Below are positions 52,948 to 61,786 of a stretch of 64,000 nt of DNA, piece after piece. The DNA is from Georgenia muralis (lineage in GTDB: Bacteria; Actinomycetota; Actinomycetes; Actinomycetales; Actinomycetaceae): positions 1,984,001 through 2,048,000 of the forward strand of contig NZ_RKRA01000001.1 of assembly GCF_003814705.1 (NCBI RefSeq), read 5' to 3'. The notes below the pieces were generated by a model. That model ran no database searches and was not told the origin of the DNA. It saw only the letters and a program-made list of their open reading frames with translations. The translations under genes were made by a program, and so were the position numbers. Position 1 is the stretch's first letter, and every line of letters begins with the position of its first letter.

Positions 52948-53919
52948 GTGGCCGCTGCCATGACCCCCACACCCGTGCGACCCTCACGGCTGAGCAGCGC
53001 CCCCGGCCGCGTCGGGAACAAGGTCTTCGCCGGCGTCAGCACCGGCTCGGGCCTGGTCATCCTCGTCATCCTCGCGGCAGTCGCCGGGTTCCTCCTCGTG
53101 AGGTCCTGGCCGGCCATCACCGCCGCGCAGGCCGACTACGACGCCATCGGCTTCATGCGGGGGGAGAGCCTCGCGAGCTACATCGCCCCGCTGATCTTCG
53201 GCACGCTGCTCTCGTCCGTCATCGCGCTGCTGTTCGCCGTGCCGCTGAGCATCGCGATCGGTCTGTTCATCTCGCACTACGCGCCGCGACGGATGGCGCA
53301 GGGGCTCGGCTACCTCGTCGACCTCCTCGCCGCGATCCCCTCGGTGGTCTACGGCATGTGGGGCATGACCTGGCTCGTGCCCCAGCTCAACCCGCTCTTC
53401 GCGTGGACCGGCTCGGCGCTCGGCTTCATCCCCCTCTTCCAGGGCTTCCAGGCCCCGGCGAAGAACATCATGTCCGCCGGGATCGTCCTTGCGGTGATGA
53501 TCCTGCCCATCATCACGGCGACGATCCGGGAGGTCTTCCTGCAGACTCCCCGGCTGCACGAGGAGGCCTCCCTCGCCCTCGGGGCGACCCGGTGGGAGAT
53601 GATCCGTCAGGCGGTCTTCCCGTTCGGCCGCTCCGGGATGATCAGCGCGTCCATGCTCGGGCTCGGTCGCGCGCTCGGCGAGACGATGGCCGTGCTGATG
53701 ATTCTCTCGCCCGGCTTCCTCATCAACTTCTACCTCCTCCAGCCCGGCCAGCACCAGACGATCGCGGCCAACATCGCCAACCAGTTCCCGGAGGCCTCCG
53801 GGCTCGGGGCCGACGTCCTCATCGCGACCGGCCTCGCCCTGTTCACGATCACCTTCGCGGTGAACCTCCTCGCCCGATGGGTCATCGCCCGCCGCGCCGA
53901 GTTCTCGGGAGCCAACTGA
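52948..53919 (+). CDS. pstC: Phosphate ABC transporter permease PstC
   Basis: The 323-residue protein has six membrane helices and the PstC loop LHEEASLALGATRWEMIRQAVFPFGRSGM. It forms the channel with PstA. GTG 52948 was chosen because GGAGGAACA ends just before it; ATG 52960 is an alternative. Its stop overlaps the pstA ATG by one base. Confidence 0.94.
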   Translation: MAAAMTPTPVRPSRLSSAPGRVGNKVFAGVSTGSGLVILVILAAVAGFLLVRSWPAITAAQADYDAIGFMRGESLASYIAPLIFGTLLSSVIALLFAVPLSIAIGLFISHYAPRRMAQGLGYLVDLLAAIPSVVYGMWGMTWLVPQLNPLFAWTGSALGFIPLFQGFQAPAKNIMSAGIVLAVMILPIITATIREVFLQTPRLHEEASLALGATRWEMIRQAVFPFGRSGMISASMLGLGRALGETMAVLMILSPGFLINFYLLQPGQHQTIAANIANQFPEASGLGADVLIATGLALFTITFAVNLLARWVIARRAEFSGAN

Positions 53920-54968
53920 TGCCCACCACCACCTCCTCGATCGTGCGCAAGCAGGGCGCCCTCCCGGCGTGGACGCCGTGGGCCGTGCTGGCCGGTTCGC
54001 TCGCGCTGGCTCTCCTCCTCTTCGCCGTCGTGTCCTCACCCACCGTCGCGCCGGTCGTCCTCGTGGGCGGGATCGTCTTCCTCGTGGCGAACTGGGCGGT
54101 CTCCCGCGCCGTCGAGGGTGAGCGGGTGGCGAAGGACCGGCTGGCCACCTCGCTGGTGACAGCGGCCTTCGTCATCGCGATGATCCCGCTGGTCTCGCTC
54201 GTGTGGATCGTGCTCAGCAAGGGCCTGACCCTGTTCAGCTGGGACTTCCTCACGACCGACATGACCGGCATCTTCGGTGACATGACCGAGGGCGGTGCCC
54301 TCCACGCCATCATCGGGACGCTGTGGGTGACCGGCATCGCGTCGCTCATCTCGATCCCGCTGGGGATCTTCACGGCGATCTACCTCGTCGAGTACGGCCG
54401 CGGCCGCCTGGCCCGCGCCATCACCGTCCTCGTCGACGTCATGACGGGCATCCCGTCGATCGTCGCCGGCCTCTTCGCCTTCGCCCTGTTCACGATCGTC
54501 GTCGGCCCGCAGTACCGCTCGGCGTTCATGGGTGCCGTGTCGCTCGCCGTGCTCATGACCCCGGTGGTGGTCCGCTCGGTCGAGGAGATGCTGCGGCTCG
54601 TGCCGAACGAGCTGCGCGAGGCCTCGTACGCGCTCGGCGTGCCCAAGTGGCTGACCATCGTCAAGGTCGTGCTCCGTACCGCCGTCGCCGGCATCACCAC
54701 CGGCGTGATGATCGCCATCGCCCGGGTGATCGGCGAGACGGCCCCCCTGCTCATGACGGTCGGCATCGTGGCGACGATCAACAACGACCCGCTCGAGGGC
54801 CGCATCGCCACCCTGCCGGTCTTCGCCTACCGCCAGTACGCCCAGGGCGGCGTGGGGGCTGACCGCGCCTGGGCGGCGGCCCTGACCCTCGTGGCGATCG
54901 TCATGCTCCTCAACCTCGTGGCCCGCCTGGTGAGCCGGTACTTCTCACCCCGAGGGCTCGCCCGATGA
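53919..54968 (+). CDS. pstA: Phosphate ABC transporter permease PstA
   Basis: The 349-residue protein has two extra N-terminal helices followed by six permease helices, including PNELREASYALGVPKWLTIVKVVLRTAVAGITTG (EAA loop) and ARVIGETAPLLMT. It pairs with PstC. ATG 53919 overlaps the pstC stop (TGATG). Confidence 0.94.
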   Translation: MPTTTSSIVRKQGALPAWTPWAVLAGSLALALLLFAVVSSPTVAPVVLVGGIVFLVANWAVSRAVEGERVAKDRLATSLVTAAFVIAMIPLVSLVWIVLSKGLTLFSWDFLTTDMTGIFGDMTEGGALHAIIGTLWVTGIASLISIPLGIFTAIYLVEYGRGRLARAITVLVDVMTGIPSIVAGLFAFALFTIVVGPQYRSAFMGAVSLAVLMTPVVVRSVEEMLRLVPNELREASYALGVPKWLTIVKVVLRTAVAGITTGVMIAIARVIGETAPLLMTVGIVATINNDPLEGRIATLPVFAYRQYAQGGVGADRAWAAALTLVAIVMLLNLVARLVSRYFSPRGLAR

Positions 54969-55040
54969 CACCCGTCGTGACCACCACGTCTCGAGCCGGA
55001 CAGCCGGCCGCCCGCTCTGCCAGCTCCGGAAGGACCGCCC

Positions 55041-55820
55041 ATGTCTAAGCGAATCGACGTCAAGGACCTCAACGTCTACTACGGGGACTTCCTCGCGGTC
55101 GAAGGCGTGACCATGACCATCGAGCCCCGCTCGATCACCGCCCTCATCGGACCGTCCGGCTGCGGGAAGTCGACGTTCCTGCGCACCCTCAACCGCATGC
55201 ACGAGGTCATCCCGGGCGCGCGCGTGGAGGGCGAGGCGATCATGGACGGGCAGAACCTCTACGCCGACGACGTCGACCCGGTGCAGGTCCGGCGCCAGGT
55301 GGGCATGGTCTTCCAGCGCCCGAACCCGTTCCCCACGATGTCGATCGCGGAGAACGTGCTCGCCGGTGTACGGCTGAACAACCGCCGCATCAAGAAGTCC
55401 GAGGCCGAGGATCTCGTCGAGGACTCGCTGCGCGGCGCGAACCTCTGGAACGAGGTCAAGGACCGGCTCGCCCGGCCGGGCTCGTCGCTCTCCGGCGGCC
55501 AGCAGCAGCGCCTGTGCATCGCCCGGGCGATCGCCGTTCGCCCGGAGGTCCTGCTCATGGACGAGCCCGCGTCGGCGCTCGACCCGATCTCCACCCTCGC
55601 CATCGAGGACCTCATGGCGGAGCTGAAGGACGACTACACGATCGTCATCGTCACCCACAACATGCAGCAGGCGGCGCGGGTGTCGGACAAGACCGGCTTC
55701 TTCAACATCGCCGGCACCGGCAAGCCCGGCCACCTCATCGAGTACGACGCCACGGACAAGATGTTCTCCTCGCCCACTATGAAGGAGACCGAGGACTACA
55801 TCTCGGGCCGCTTCGGGTGA
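55041..55820 (+). CDS. pstB: Phosphate ABC transporter ATPase PstB
   Basis: The 259-residue ATPase has Walker A (GPSGCGKST), Q-loop [15 protein letters not shown], signature LSGGQQQRL, Walker [14 protein letters not shown]-loop [11 protein letters not shown] and the PstB ending EDYISGRFG. It drives PstSCA uptake. GGAAGGA precedes ATG 55041. No phoU follows; the next gene is convergent. Confidence 0.95.
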   Translation: MSKRIDVKDLNVYYGDFLAVEGVTMTIEPRSITALIGPSGCGKSTFLRTLNRMHEVIPGARVEGEAIMDGQNLYADDVDPVQVRRQVGMVFQRPNPFPTMSIAENVLAGVRLNNRRIKKSEAEDLVEDSLRGANLWNEVKDRLARPGSSLSGGQQQRLCIARAIAVRPEVLLMDEPASALDPISTLAIEDLMAELKDDYTIVIVTHNMQQAARVSDKTGFFNIAGTGKPGHLIEYDATDKMFSSPTMKETEDYISGRFG

Positions 55821-55841
55821 TGCCCGTCCGGGCGGCGGCCC

Positions 55842-56276
55842 TCAGCGCGCGGCACCCTCGAGGGACTCGCTGACGCTCTCCTCGAGCAGGAGCACGCACA
55901 GCGACTCGCGGTCCCCGGCACGCTCCCACCCATCCTCGGTGGGGCTGAGCACCGAGAAGGACAGCTCGGACTCGGCGTACGGGACGCCGACGAAGCCTTC
56001 GAACTCGGCGGTGCACCGCTCCTCGGCCTCAACCCGGAGCTCCTCCGCCCCGGGGAAGTCGCCCTCGTGCGTGATCGCCGCGAACACCTCGGCGTCGTGC
56101 GGCTCCGAGCACTCCAGGGGCGTCACGGTGGTGACCTCGGGGCCGGCGAGCTCGGCCCGGTCCAGGCAGTCACCGACCTCCAGCGCGAGGACGCCGTCGT
56201 CGGTGCAGGCGGCCAGGGAGCCCAGGAGGGCCAGGCCCGCCGCCGTCGCGGCGACGCGATGGGCGGTGGCAGCCAT
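55842..56276 (-). CDS. Septum-formation family lipoprotein
   Basis: The 144-residue lipoprotein has a signal peptide and lipobox SLAAC (about Cys24), then the actinobacterial septum-formation (DUF4190-linked) domain: ALEVGDCLDRAE, PLECSEPHDAEVFA, AEERCTAEFEGFVG and SLCVLLLEE, with four cysteines likely in two disulfides. The function is poorly defined. GAAGGAG precedes ATG 56276. It is convergent with pstB. Confidence 0.8.
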   Translation of the reverse strand: MAATAHRVAATAAGLALLGSLAACTDDGVLALEVGDCLDRAELAGPEVTTVTPLECSEPHDAEVFAAITHEGDFPGAEELRVEAEERCTAEFEGFVGVPYAESELSFSVLSPTEDGWERAGDRESLCVLLLEESVSESLEGAAR

Positions 56277-56371
56277 GGGCACTCCTTCGGGACGTGCGGC
56301 CAGGCTAGCGCCGCCCCGGCGCCGCAGCACGGCGACGGCGCCCGGGCCGTGCCGGCACCGGTCGTGGGCGC

Positions 56372-57367
56372 TCAGGGTGTGAGCGCCGCCCCGAGCAGGT
56401 AGAACACCGCCGCGAAGAGGGCCGCGCCGGGCAGGGTGAGGACCCACGCCAGGAGGATGCGCGCCACGACGCCCCACCGGATCGCGGCGAGCCCGCGGGT
56501 CGCCCCGGCGCCGACGATGGCCGCGGTGATCGCGTGCGTCGTGGAGATCGGCGCCCGGAGGAGGACGGCGGTGGCGTAGGAGATGCCCGCCGCGACCGAC
56601 TCGGCCACGAAGCCGCGGGGCGGGTCGAGGTCGATGACGCGCCGGCCCAGGGTGCGCACGATCCGCCACCCGCCGAAGGAGGTCCCGGCGGCGATCGCGA
56701 CCGCCGAGGCGACCTTGACCCACACCGGGACCGCGGTGCCGTCCGCCAGCCCGCCGGCGACGAGCGCCAGGACGATGACGCCCATCGTCTTCTGCGCGTC
56801 CTGGAGGCCGTGGGCCAGGGCCATCGCCGACGCCGAGACGGTCTGTGCGGCGCGGAAGCCTCGGCTGGTCGAGCGGTACGGCCGGTCCCGGAAGACTGCG
56901 ACCGTGAGCGCCATGAGGAGGTAGGCGAGGACGAAGCCCACGAGCGGGACGAGGAGCATCGGCAGCAGGACGGCGCCGACGACGACGTCACGGTGGACCT
57001 CGGTGGCCGAGGCCAGCCCGGCGCCGAGGAGCCCGCCGATGAGGGCGTGCGAGGAGGAGGACGGCAGGCCGAGCCACCAGGTGCTGAGGTTGAGGGCGAT
57101 CGCCCCGGCGAGGGCGGCGAGCACGACCGTCAGTCCCGCCACGCCGGGCGGCGGGGTGACGATGCCCGAGCCGATCGTCAGGGCGACGCCGGTGCTGAGC
57201 AGCGCCCCGACGAGGTTCATGAACGCCGCCATCGACACCGCGAGGCGAGGGGTGAGCGCCCGTGTCGTCACCGAGGTGGCGATCGCGTTCGCGGCGTCGT
57301 GGAAACCGTTCGTGAACGCGAAGACCAGGGCCACCGCCACCACGACCCCGACGAGCAGCGGCTCCAC
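56372..57367 (-). CDS. pit: Inorganic phosphate transporter (Pit family)
   Basis: The 331-residue protein has about ten membrane helices in two inverted repeats, with PiT signatures TNGFHDAANAIATSV, GLPSSSSHALIGGLLGAGL, ALAHGLQDAQKTMGV and PISTTHAITAAIVGAG. It imports metal-phosphate by proton symport. The GTG start lies 2 bp behind the stop of its DUF47 partner. Confidence 0.93.
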   Translation of the reverse strand: MEPLLVGVVVAVALVFAFTNGFHDAANAIATSVTTRALTPRLAVSMAAFMNLVGALLSTGVALTIGSGIVTPPPGVAGLTVVLAALAGAIALNLSTWWLGLPSSSSHALIGGLLGAGLASATEVHRDVVVGAVLLPMLLVPLVGFVLAYLLMALTVAVFRDRPYRSTSRGFRAAQTVSASAMALAHGLQDAQKTMGVIVLALVAGGLADGTAVPVWVKVASAVAIAAGTSFGGWRIVRTLGRRVIDLDPPRGFVAESVAAGISYATAVLLRAPISTTHAITAAIVGAGATRGLAAIRWGVVARILLAWVLTLPGAALFAAVFYLLGAALTP

Positions 57368-57369
57368 CG

Positions 57370-57993
57370 CTAGGACTCCTTGAGCGTGAGCAGGGCGACC
57401 GCGCGGGCGAGCCGCTCGAAGGCGTCGGCCGCCGCCTCTAGGGCACCCGCGACCGCGGTGACCCGCTGCGCCCGCAGCGCGTCGCCGCCGTCGTCGCCGA
57501 GGACCTCGCGGAGGATGTCGTGGTAGACGTGCTGCGCCTGGTTCTCCAGGCGGTTGACCTCCACGCAGTACTCCTCCAGGCCGTCGCGCGAGCGCAGGTG
57601 CGGCACGGCGGCGGCGGTGAGCTCGGCGCAGCGCTGCAGCACCGCGACCTGCTGGCTCACGCCGTGGGGCAGCTCGCCCACCCGGGTGGCGACGACGACC
57701 CGGGCGGCCTCGTCCATGGCGTCGAGGCAGTCGTCCAGCGCCTCGACCAGACGGTGGACGTCCTCGCGCTCGTAGGGGGTGATGAAGACCCCGCCGAGGT
57801 GCGCCAGGACGGCGTGCGTCGCCTCGTCACCGGCGTGCTCGACGTCGTGGAGTCGCGCCGCGAGCTCGACCCGGCGCACCCGGTCCGATCCGAGGAGACG
57901 TGCGAGCAGCCCCGCCCCGGTGACGAGGTGCGCGGCGGAGGCGGTGAGCAGGGTGAAGAGCTCCGCGTCGCGAGGGAACGGCCTGAAGCGCAA
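57370..57993 (-). CDS. DUF47 (PhoU-like) Pit accessory protein
   Basis: The 207-residue helical protein belongs to the DUF47/PhoU-like group: LRFRPFPRDAELFTLLTASAAHLVTGAGLLA, ELAARLHDVEHAGDEATHAVLAHLGGVFITPYEREDVHRL. Such genes precede pit genes and are thought to regulate them. TTG 57993 was chosen because GGGGAG lies 7 bp before and the family begins LRFR; GTG 58008 is an alternative. Confidence 0.88.
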   Translation of the reverse strand: MRFRPFPRDAELFTLLTASAAHLVTGAGLLARLLGSDRVRRVELAARLHDVEHAGDEATHAVLAHLGGVFITPYEREDVHRLVEALDDCLDAMDEAARVVVATRVGELPHGVSQQVAVLQRCAELTAAAVPHLRSRDGLEEYCVEVNRLENQAQHVYHDILREVLGDDGGDALRAQRVTAVAGALEAAADAFERLARAVALLTLKES

Positions 57994-58008
57994 CTGATGT
58001 CTCCCCAC

Positions 58009-58358
58009 GGGGCGTGTCCGGCAGTGTCTGCAGACAGGCTAGATGAGATCCGCGGGCGCACCGTTCCGCGTGCGACAGGCCACACCGAGGGCGGCGGCCG
58101 GGGGAGTGTGTGTGACGCCGGGCCGGAGAGCGCCAGTCGGCGCGAAGGCCGCTCTTGGCGGCTTTAGTTGGAGCCCGGGGCTTTCGCGACCCGGCGTCGC
58201 GACCACTGTACGACACCTCGTCCGCACGTGCCCAGGGAGCCGGGTCCGCGCTGGTCGGGCGGCGTGGCGGCGCTGCTCGGAGCGTGCCGGGCGGCGTTTC
58301 GGGGTGGCGGGCTACCACGAGGGCGACCGGCGGTCCGGTGCGTGCCGGGCGGCGGCTC
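58009..58358. other. Intergenic region between glnR and DUF47-pit
   Basis: No gene is seen. The 350 bp hold a 12-bp palindrome TGTCTGCAGACA (58024-58035) near the DUF47 start, an 8-bp hairpin (58145-58165), and a 7-bp hairpin TCGCGAC/GTCGCGA (58184-58202). No known riboswitch was recognised. Confidence 0.6.
58145..58165 (-). terminator. Hairpin terminator downstream of glnR
   Basis: AAGGCCGC, loop TCTTG, GCGGCTTT on the plus strand gives an 8-bp stem with one G-U pair, 194 bp downstream of the glnR stop. It could serve either strand. Confidence 0.45.
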
Positions 58359-59075
58359 TCAGGCGGTCGCGGGCGACGTCACCGGTGCGTCGGTGGCGTC
58401 GAGGCCGCGCGGGTCGAACCGGTAGCCGACGTTGCGGACCGTGCCGATCATCTGGTCGTGCTCGGAGCCGAGCTTCGCGCGCAGGCGCCGGATGTGCACG
58501 TCCACCGTGCGGGTGCCGCCGTAGTAGTCGTAGCCCCAGACCTCCTGGAGGAGCTGGGCGCGGGTGAGCACCCGGCCCGGGTGCTGCACGAGATGCTTGA
58601 GGAGCTCGAACTCCTTGTACGTCAGGTCCAGCGTCCGGCCCCGCACCCGGGCGGTGTAGGCGGAGGCGTCGATGACGAGCTCGCCGGCCTCGAGCTGCTC
58701 GGGCGCGACCTCCGCGGCCTCGTCCTTGGTGCGCTCGGCGACCATCCGCAGCCGGGCCTCGACCTCGGCCGGTCCTGCGCTCTCCAGGACGACGTCAGCG
58801 GCCCCCCACGTCGTCGACACCGCGGTGAAGCCGCCCTCGGCGAGGACGAGGATGACCGGCGGGGCCTCCATCGGCCCGGCGAGGAGGCGGCACAGGGTGC
58901 GGGCGGCCACGAGGTCGCGCCGGGCGTCCAGCAGCACCGCCGCGACCTCGAGGTTGTCCACCACGGACGACGGCGACGGTGGTGCGACGAGCACCTGGTG
59001 CCCCAGCAGGGTCAGGGCCGGCAGCGCGCGCGCCGCCCCTCCCGGCTCCGGGGTCAGCAACAGCAGCTGCGCCAC
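58359..59075 (-). CDS. glnR: OmpR-type nitrogen regulator GlnR
   Basis: The 238-residue protein has an atypical receiver domain (QLLLLTPEPG, VVLLDARRDLVAARTLCRLL) and a winged-helix DNA-binding domain: LDLTYKEFELLKHLVQHPGRVLTRAQLLQEVWGYDYYGGTRTVDVHIRRLRAKL. This matches actinobacterial GlnR along its length. GlnR controls ammonium assimilation genes (glnA, amtB) and acts without its own sensor kinase. GTG 59075 has GGGGGAG 5 bases upstream. Confidence 0.9.
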   Translation of the reverse strand: MAQLLLLTPEPGGAARALPALTLLGHQVLVAPPSPSSVVDNLEVAAVLLDARRDLVAARTLCRLLAGPMEAPPVILVLAEGGFTAVSTTWGAADVVLESAGPAEVEARLRMVAERTKDEAAEVAPEQLEAGELVIDASAYTARVRGRTLDLTYKEFELLKHLVQHPGRVLTRAQLLQEVWGYDYYGGTRTVDVHIRRLRAKLGSEHDQMIGTVRNVGYRFDPRGLDATDAPVTSPATA

Positions 59076-59228
59076 AGGACTCCCCCTTCTGTACGAGGGG
59101 TCACTGTAGTGCCCGCCCGGGACGCCCCTCCGCGCGGGTGCAGCAGGCGGACACGGCAGGGTCTGCGACAATCGCCGCGTGCCTGCCTCATCGCCGACCC
59201 GTGCCGCCCAGCCGGGGTGGCGGCTGTG

Positions 59229-59954
59229 ATGGGCGCCTCGACCAGGGCGGCCGTCACCTCGGTGGGGGCCGCCGCGGTCGCGCTCGCCGGCTTCGCCGCG
59301 GACGGGCTGCTCGCCGGGGTCGTGCTGGGACTGTCCCTGGTCTTCGCCGCCGGGTGGTCCCGGCTGGTCGACCTCCCCACGCACCGGGGCGCCGTCGTCG
59401 TCGTCGCGGGGGTGGCCGTGGCGGCCCTCGCCGTGACCCTGACGAGCACCGTGGCGGTGCTCGGGATCGTCATGGGTCTGGCGGTCGTCGCCGCCTTCGT
59501 CCACCAGATGCTGCGCCGCGACGGCCGCCCCCGCCTCACCGAGTCGGTCTCGGGCGTTGTCAGCGGCGCCGTCGTCGTCGTCTCCGCGGCCGGCTGGGTC
59601 GCCGTCGGGACCTCGGGGTCCTCCCCGGCCCTGGTCGTCACCGGCGCGGCCACCATCGCCGCCGCGGCCGCGGTGACGACGGTCCCGGTCACCGCCCGCA
59701 CGGTCGTCCTGCTCGCCCCGGCCGCCGGCGGGCTCGCCGGGCTGCTGGCGGGCGTGCTCCTGCTCGACGACGTCGGACCCGTGCCCGGGCTGCTCGTCGG
59801 CCTGGCGGCGGGGATCCTCACCTCCGCCCTGCACGTCCTCTTCGGCCGGTTCCCCGCCTCGCGGCGGCTGCGCCCCGCCCTGGCGGCAGCCCTCCTCCCG
59901 GTCCTCGTCGTCGGTGTGCCGGTCTACCTCGTCAGCCGGCTCCTCGCCGCCTGA
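59229..59954 (+). CDS. Hypothetical multi-pass membrane protein
   Basis: I recognise no family. The 241-residue protein is Ala/Val/Gly-rich, with about seven hydrophobic segments and few polar residues apart from a central HQMLRRDGRPRLTESVSG loop. It is divergent from glnR across 153 bp. ATG 59229 or GTG 59226 is the start. Its position between glnR and the FABP gene is common in actinobacteria, but its role is unknown. Confidence 0.7.
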   Translation: MGASTRAAVTSVGAAAVALAGFAADGLLAGVVLGLSLVFAAGWSRLVDLPTHRGAVVVVAGVAVAALAVTLTSTVAVLGIVMGLAVVAAFVHQMLRRDGRPRLTESVSGVVSGAVVVVSAAGWVAVGTSGSSPALVVTGAATIAAAAAVTTVPVTARTVVLLAPAAGGLAGLLAGVLLLDDVGPVPGLLVGLAAGILTSALHVLFGRFPASRRLRPALAAALLPVLVVGVPVYLVSRLLAA

Positions 59955-59978
59955 GGTACGCGGGTTAGCCTTGGGAGC

Positions 59979-60572
59979 ATGGCCTTCACCATCCCCGACG
60001 ACCTCGCCCCCGAGTGCCTCCCGCTTGCCTGGCTGCTGGGCAGCTGGCGCGGCTTCGGCATGCTCGGCTACCCCGGCGTGCCCGAGCAGGCCTTCGTGCA
60101 GGAGGTCCGGTTCGACCACGACGGCGGCCCGTACCTGCGCTCGCGCAGCACGATCTGGCTCGCCGACCGGTCCCGCTCGGGGGAGATCGCCCAGGAGATG
60201 ACCGGGTCCGAGGGGGCGAGCGCCCTCGTGCCCGGGCAGCAGTGGTCCACCGAGACGTCCTACTGGCGCCCGGTCCCCACCGCGGCGGGCGACGACGGTC
60301 CCGACGGGCAGGCCCGCAGCGCCACCGAGCTCGAGGTGCTCGTGGCCGACCCGGCGGGGCAGCTCAGCGTCTACCTCGGCGCCGTGCGCGGTGCCCGCGT
60401 GGACCTCGCCACGGACGCGGTGGTGCGCACCGCCACCGCGGCGGAGGTGGCCGGCGCCCGGCGCACCTACGGCCTGGTCCAGCACGACCTCATGTGGGCG
60501 ATGGACCTGGCGGCCTTCGGCAACGAGCTGCAGTCCTACGCCTCCGGGCGCCTCTCCCGGCAGGACGGCTGA
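59979..60572 (+). CDS. FABP/nitrobindin-family heme-binding protein
   Basis: The 197-residue beta-barrel protein has the N-terminal FABP signature LLGSWRGFGMLGYPGV (GxWxGxG) and VQHDLMWAMDLAAFGNELQSYASGRL at the end, with a His near the C-terminus as in nitrobindins that bind heme and isomerise peroxynitrite. A 20-residue loop with PTAAGDDGPDG is inserted in the middle. ATG 59979 lies 24 bp behind the membrane protein gene. The next gene starts 5 bp after its stop. Confidence 0.88.
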   Translation: MAFTIPDDLAPECLPLAWLLGSWRGFGMLGYPGVPEQAFVQEVRFDHDGGPYLRSRSTIWLADRSRSGEIAQEMTGSEGASALVPGQQWSTETSYWRPVPTAAGDDGPDGQARSATELEVLVADPAGQLSVYLGAVRGARVDLATDAVVRTATAAEVAGARRTYGLVQHDLMWAMDLAAFGNELQSYASGRLSRQDG

Positions 60573-60577
60573 GGACC

Positions 60578-61717
60578 GTGGACGCCACCGACGCACCGGC
60601 CCACCGCAGCCCGCTGCTGTCACGGCCGGGCGCCGTGGCGGCGTCGGGGCCGGACGGCGGCGTGGCGCTGCACCACGGCGACCCCGTGCACGAGCAGCGC
60701 GCCCTCGCGCGCGGCCGCGGGGTGGTGGACCTGTCCCACCTCGGCGTCGTCACCGTCTCGGGCCCGGACCGCATCACGTGGCTCAACACCCTCAGCTCCC
60801 AGCTGCTGCTCGGCCTCGAGGCCGGGGCCGCGACGGAGATGCTGCTCCTGGACGTCCACGGGCACGTCGAGCACGCCCCGGCGGTCCAGGACGACGGCGA
60901 GCGGACCTGGCTCGTCACCGAGGCCGCCGACGCGCAGGCCCTCGCCGCGTTCCTGGACAAGATGCGCTTCATGCTGCGGGTCGAGGTGGAGGTACGCACC
61001 GACGTCGCCGTCCTGGGCACCGCCGCCGGCGGCTGGGCGCGACTGACCCCGCAGATCCTCACGTGGCGCGACCCGTGGCCGCGCACCGCACCGGGCTCGA
61101 CGCACTACGGCCCGCCCGACGCCGAGCACCCCGGCACCGAGATCCACCGCGGCCTGACCCTCGTGCCGCGGTCCGACCTCGCCGCCGTCGTCGACGCCTT
61201 CTGCGCGCCGCCGGCGGACGGTGGCACCGCCGGCCGGCTCGCCGGCACCTGGGCGTGGGAGGCGCTGCGCGTCGAGGCGTGGCGACCGCGGCTGGCCACC
61301 GAGGTCGACGAGCGGACCATCCCGCACGAGCTCGACTGGCTGCGCACCGGCGTGCACCTGAGCAAGGGCTGCTACCGCGGCCAGGAGACCGTGGCCCGGG
61401 TGGTGAACCTCGGCCGGCCGCCGCGCCGCCTGGTGATGCTCCACCTCGACGGCTCCGACCACCTCCTGCCCGACCCGGGCGCGGACGTGAGACTGGGGGA
61501 GCGCAGCGTCGGCCGGCTCACCACGGTGGTGCGCCACGAGGAGCTCGGCCCGGTAGCCCTCGCGGTGGTCAAGCGCTCCGTCCCGGCCGACGCCGTGCTC
61601 GACGCCGGCGGGGTGGCCGCCGCGCAGGAGATCGTCGTCGACCCCGCGGGGACGACCGACGTGCGTCCCGCCGAGCGCCCCGGCGCCGGCCTGCTCCGCC
61701 GCGACCTGCGGCCGTGA
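60578..61717 (+). CDS. ygfZ: Folate-binding protein YgfZ (GcvT-like)
   Basis: The 379-residue protein has the GcvT-type tripartite fold and the YgfZ signature LSKGCYRGQETVARVVNLG, with the essential Cys. It takes part in Fe-S cluster maturation or repair using folate. GTG 60578 has GAGGACC upstream. It forms an operon with the FABP/nitrobindin gene. Confidence 0.92.
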   Translation: MDATDAPAHRSPLLSRPGAVAASGPDGGVALHHGDPVHEQRALARGRGVVDLSHLGVVTVSGPDRITWLNTLSSQLLLGLEAGAATEMLLLDVHGHVEHAPAVQDDGERTWLVTEAADAQALAAFLDKMRFMLRVEVEVRTDVAVLGTAAGGWARLTPQILTWRDPWPRTAPGSTHYGPPDAEHPGTEIHRGLTLVPRSDLAAVVDAFCAPPADGGTAGRLAGTWAWEALRVEAWRPRLATEVDERTIPHELDWLRTGVHLSKGCYRGQETVARVVNLGRPPRRLVMLHLDGSDHLLPDPGADVRLGERSVGRLTTVVRHEELGPVALAVVKRSVPADAVLDAGGVAAAQEIVVDPAGTTDVRPAERPGAGLLRRDLRP

Positions 61718-61786
61718 GCCGGGGCCGGCGACCGTGAGCGGCGGCCGGGAGCCACACCGCGCCACCGTGAGCGGCGGCCCGCGGCG

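Noticed and set aside
58130-58240. Cyclic-di-GMP or other riboswitch in the DUF47-pit leader
   Set aside because: A CGAAAGCC-like stretch recalls GEMM elements, but the GGGCAAACC part and the tetraloop receptor are missing.
58359-60623. 754-codon minus-strand frame covering glnR and beyond
   Set aside because: Only the last 238 codons match GlnR; the rest is antisense to the membrane and FABP genes. GTG 59075 with an SD marks the start.
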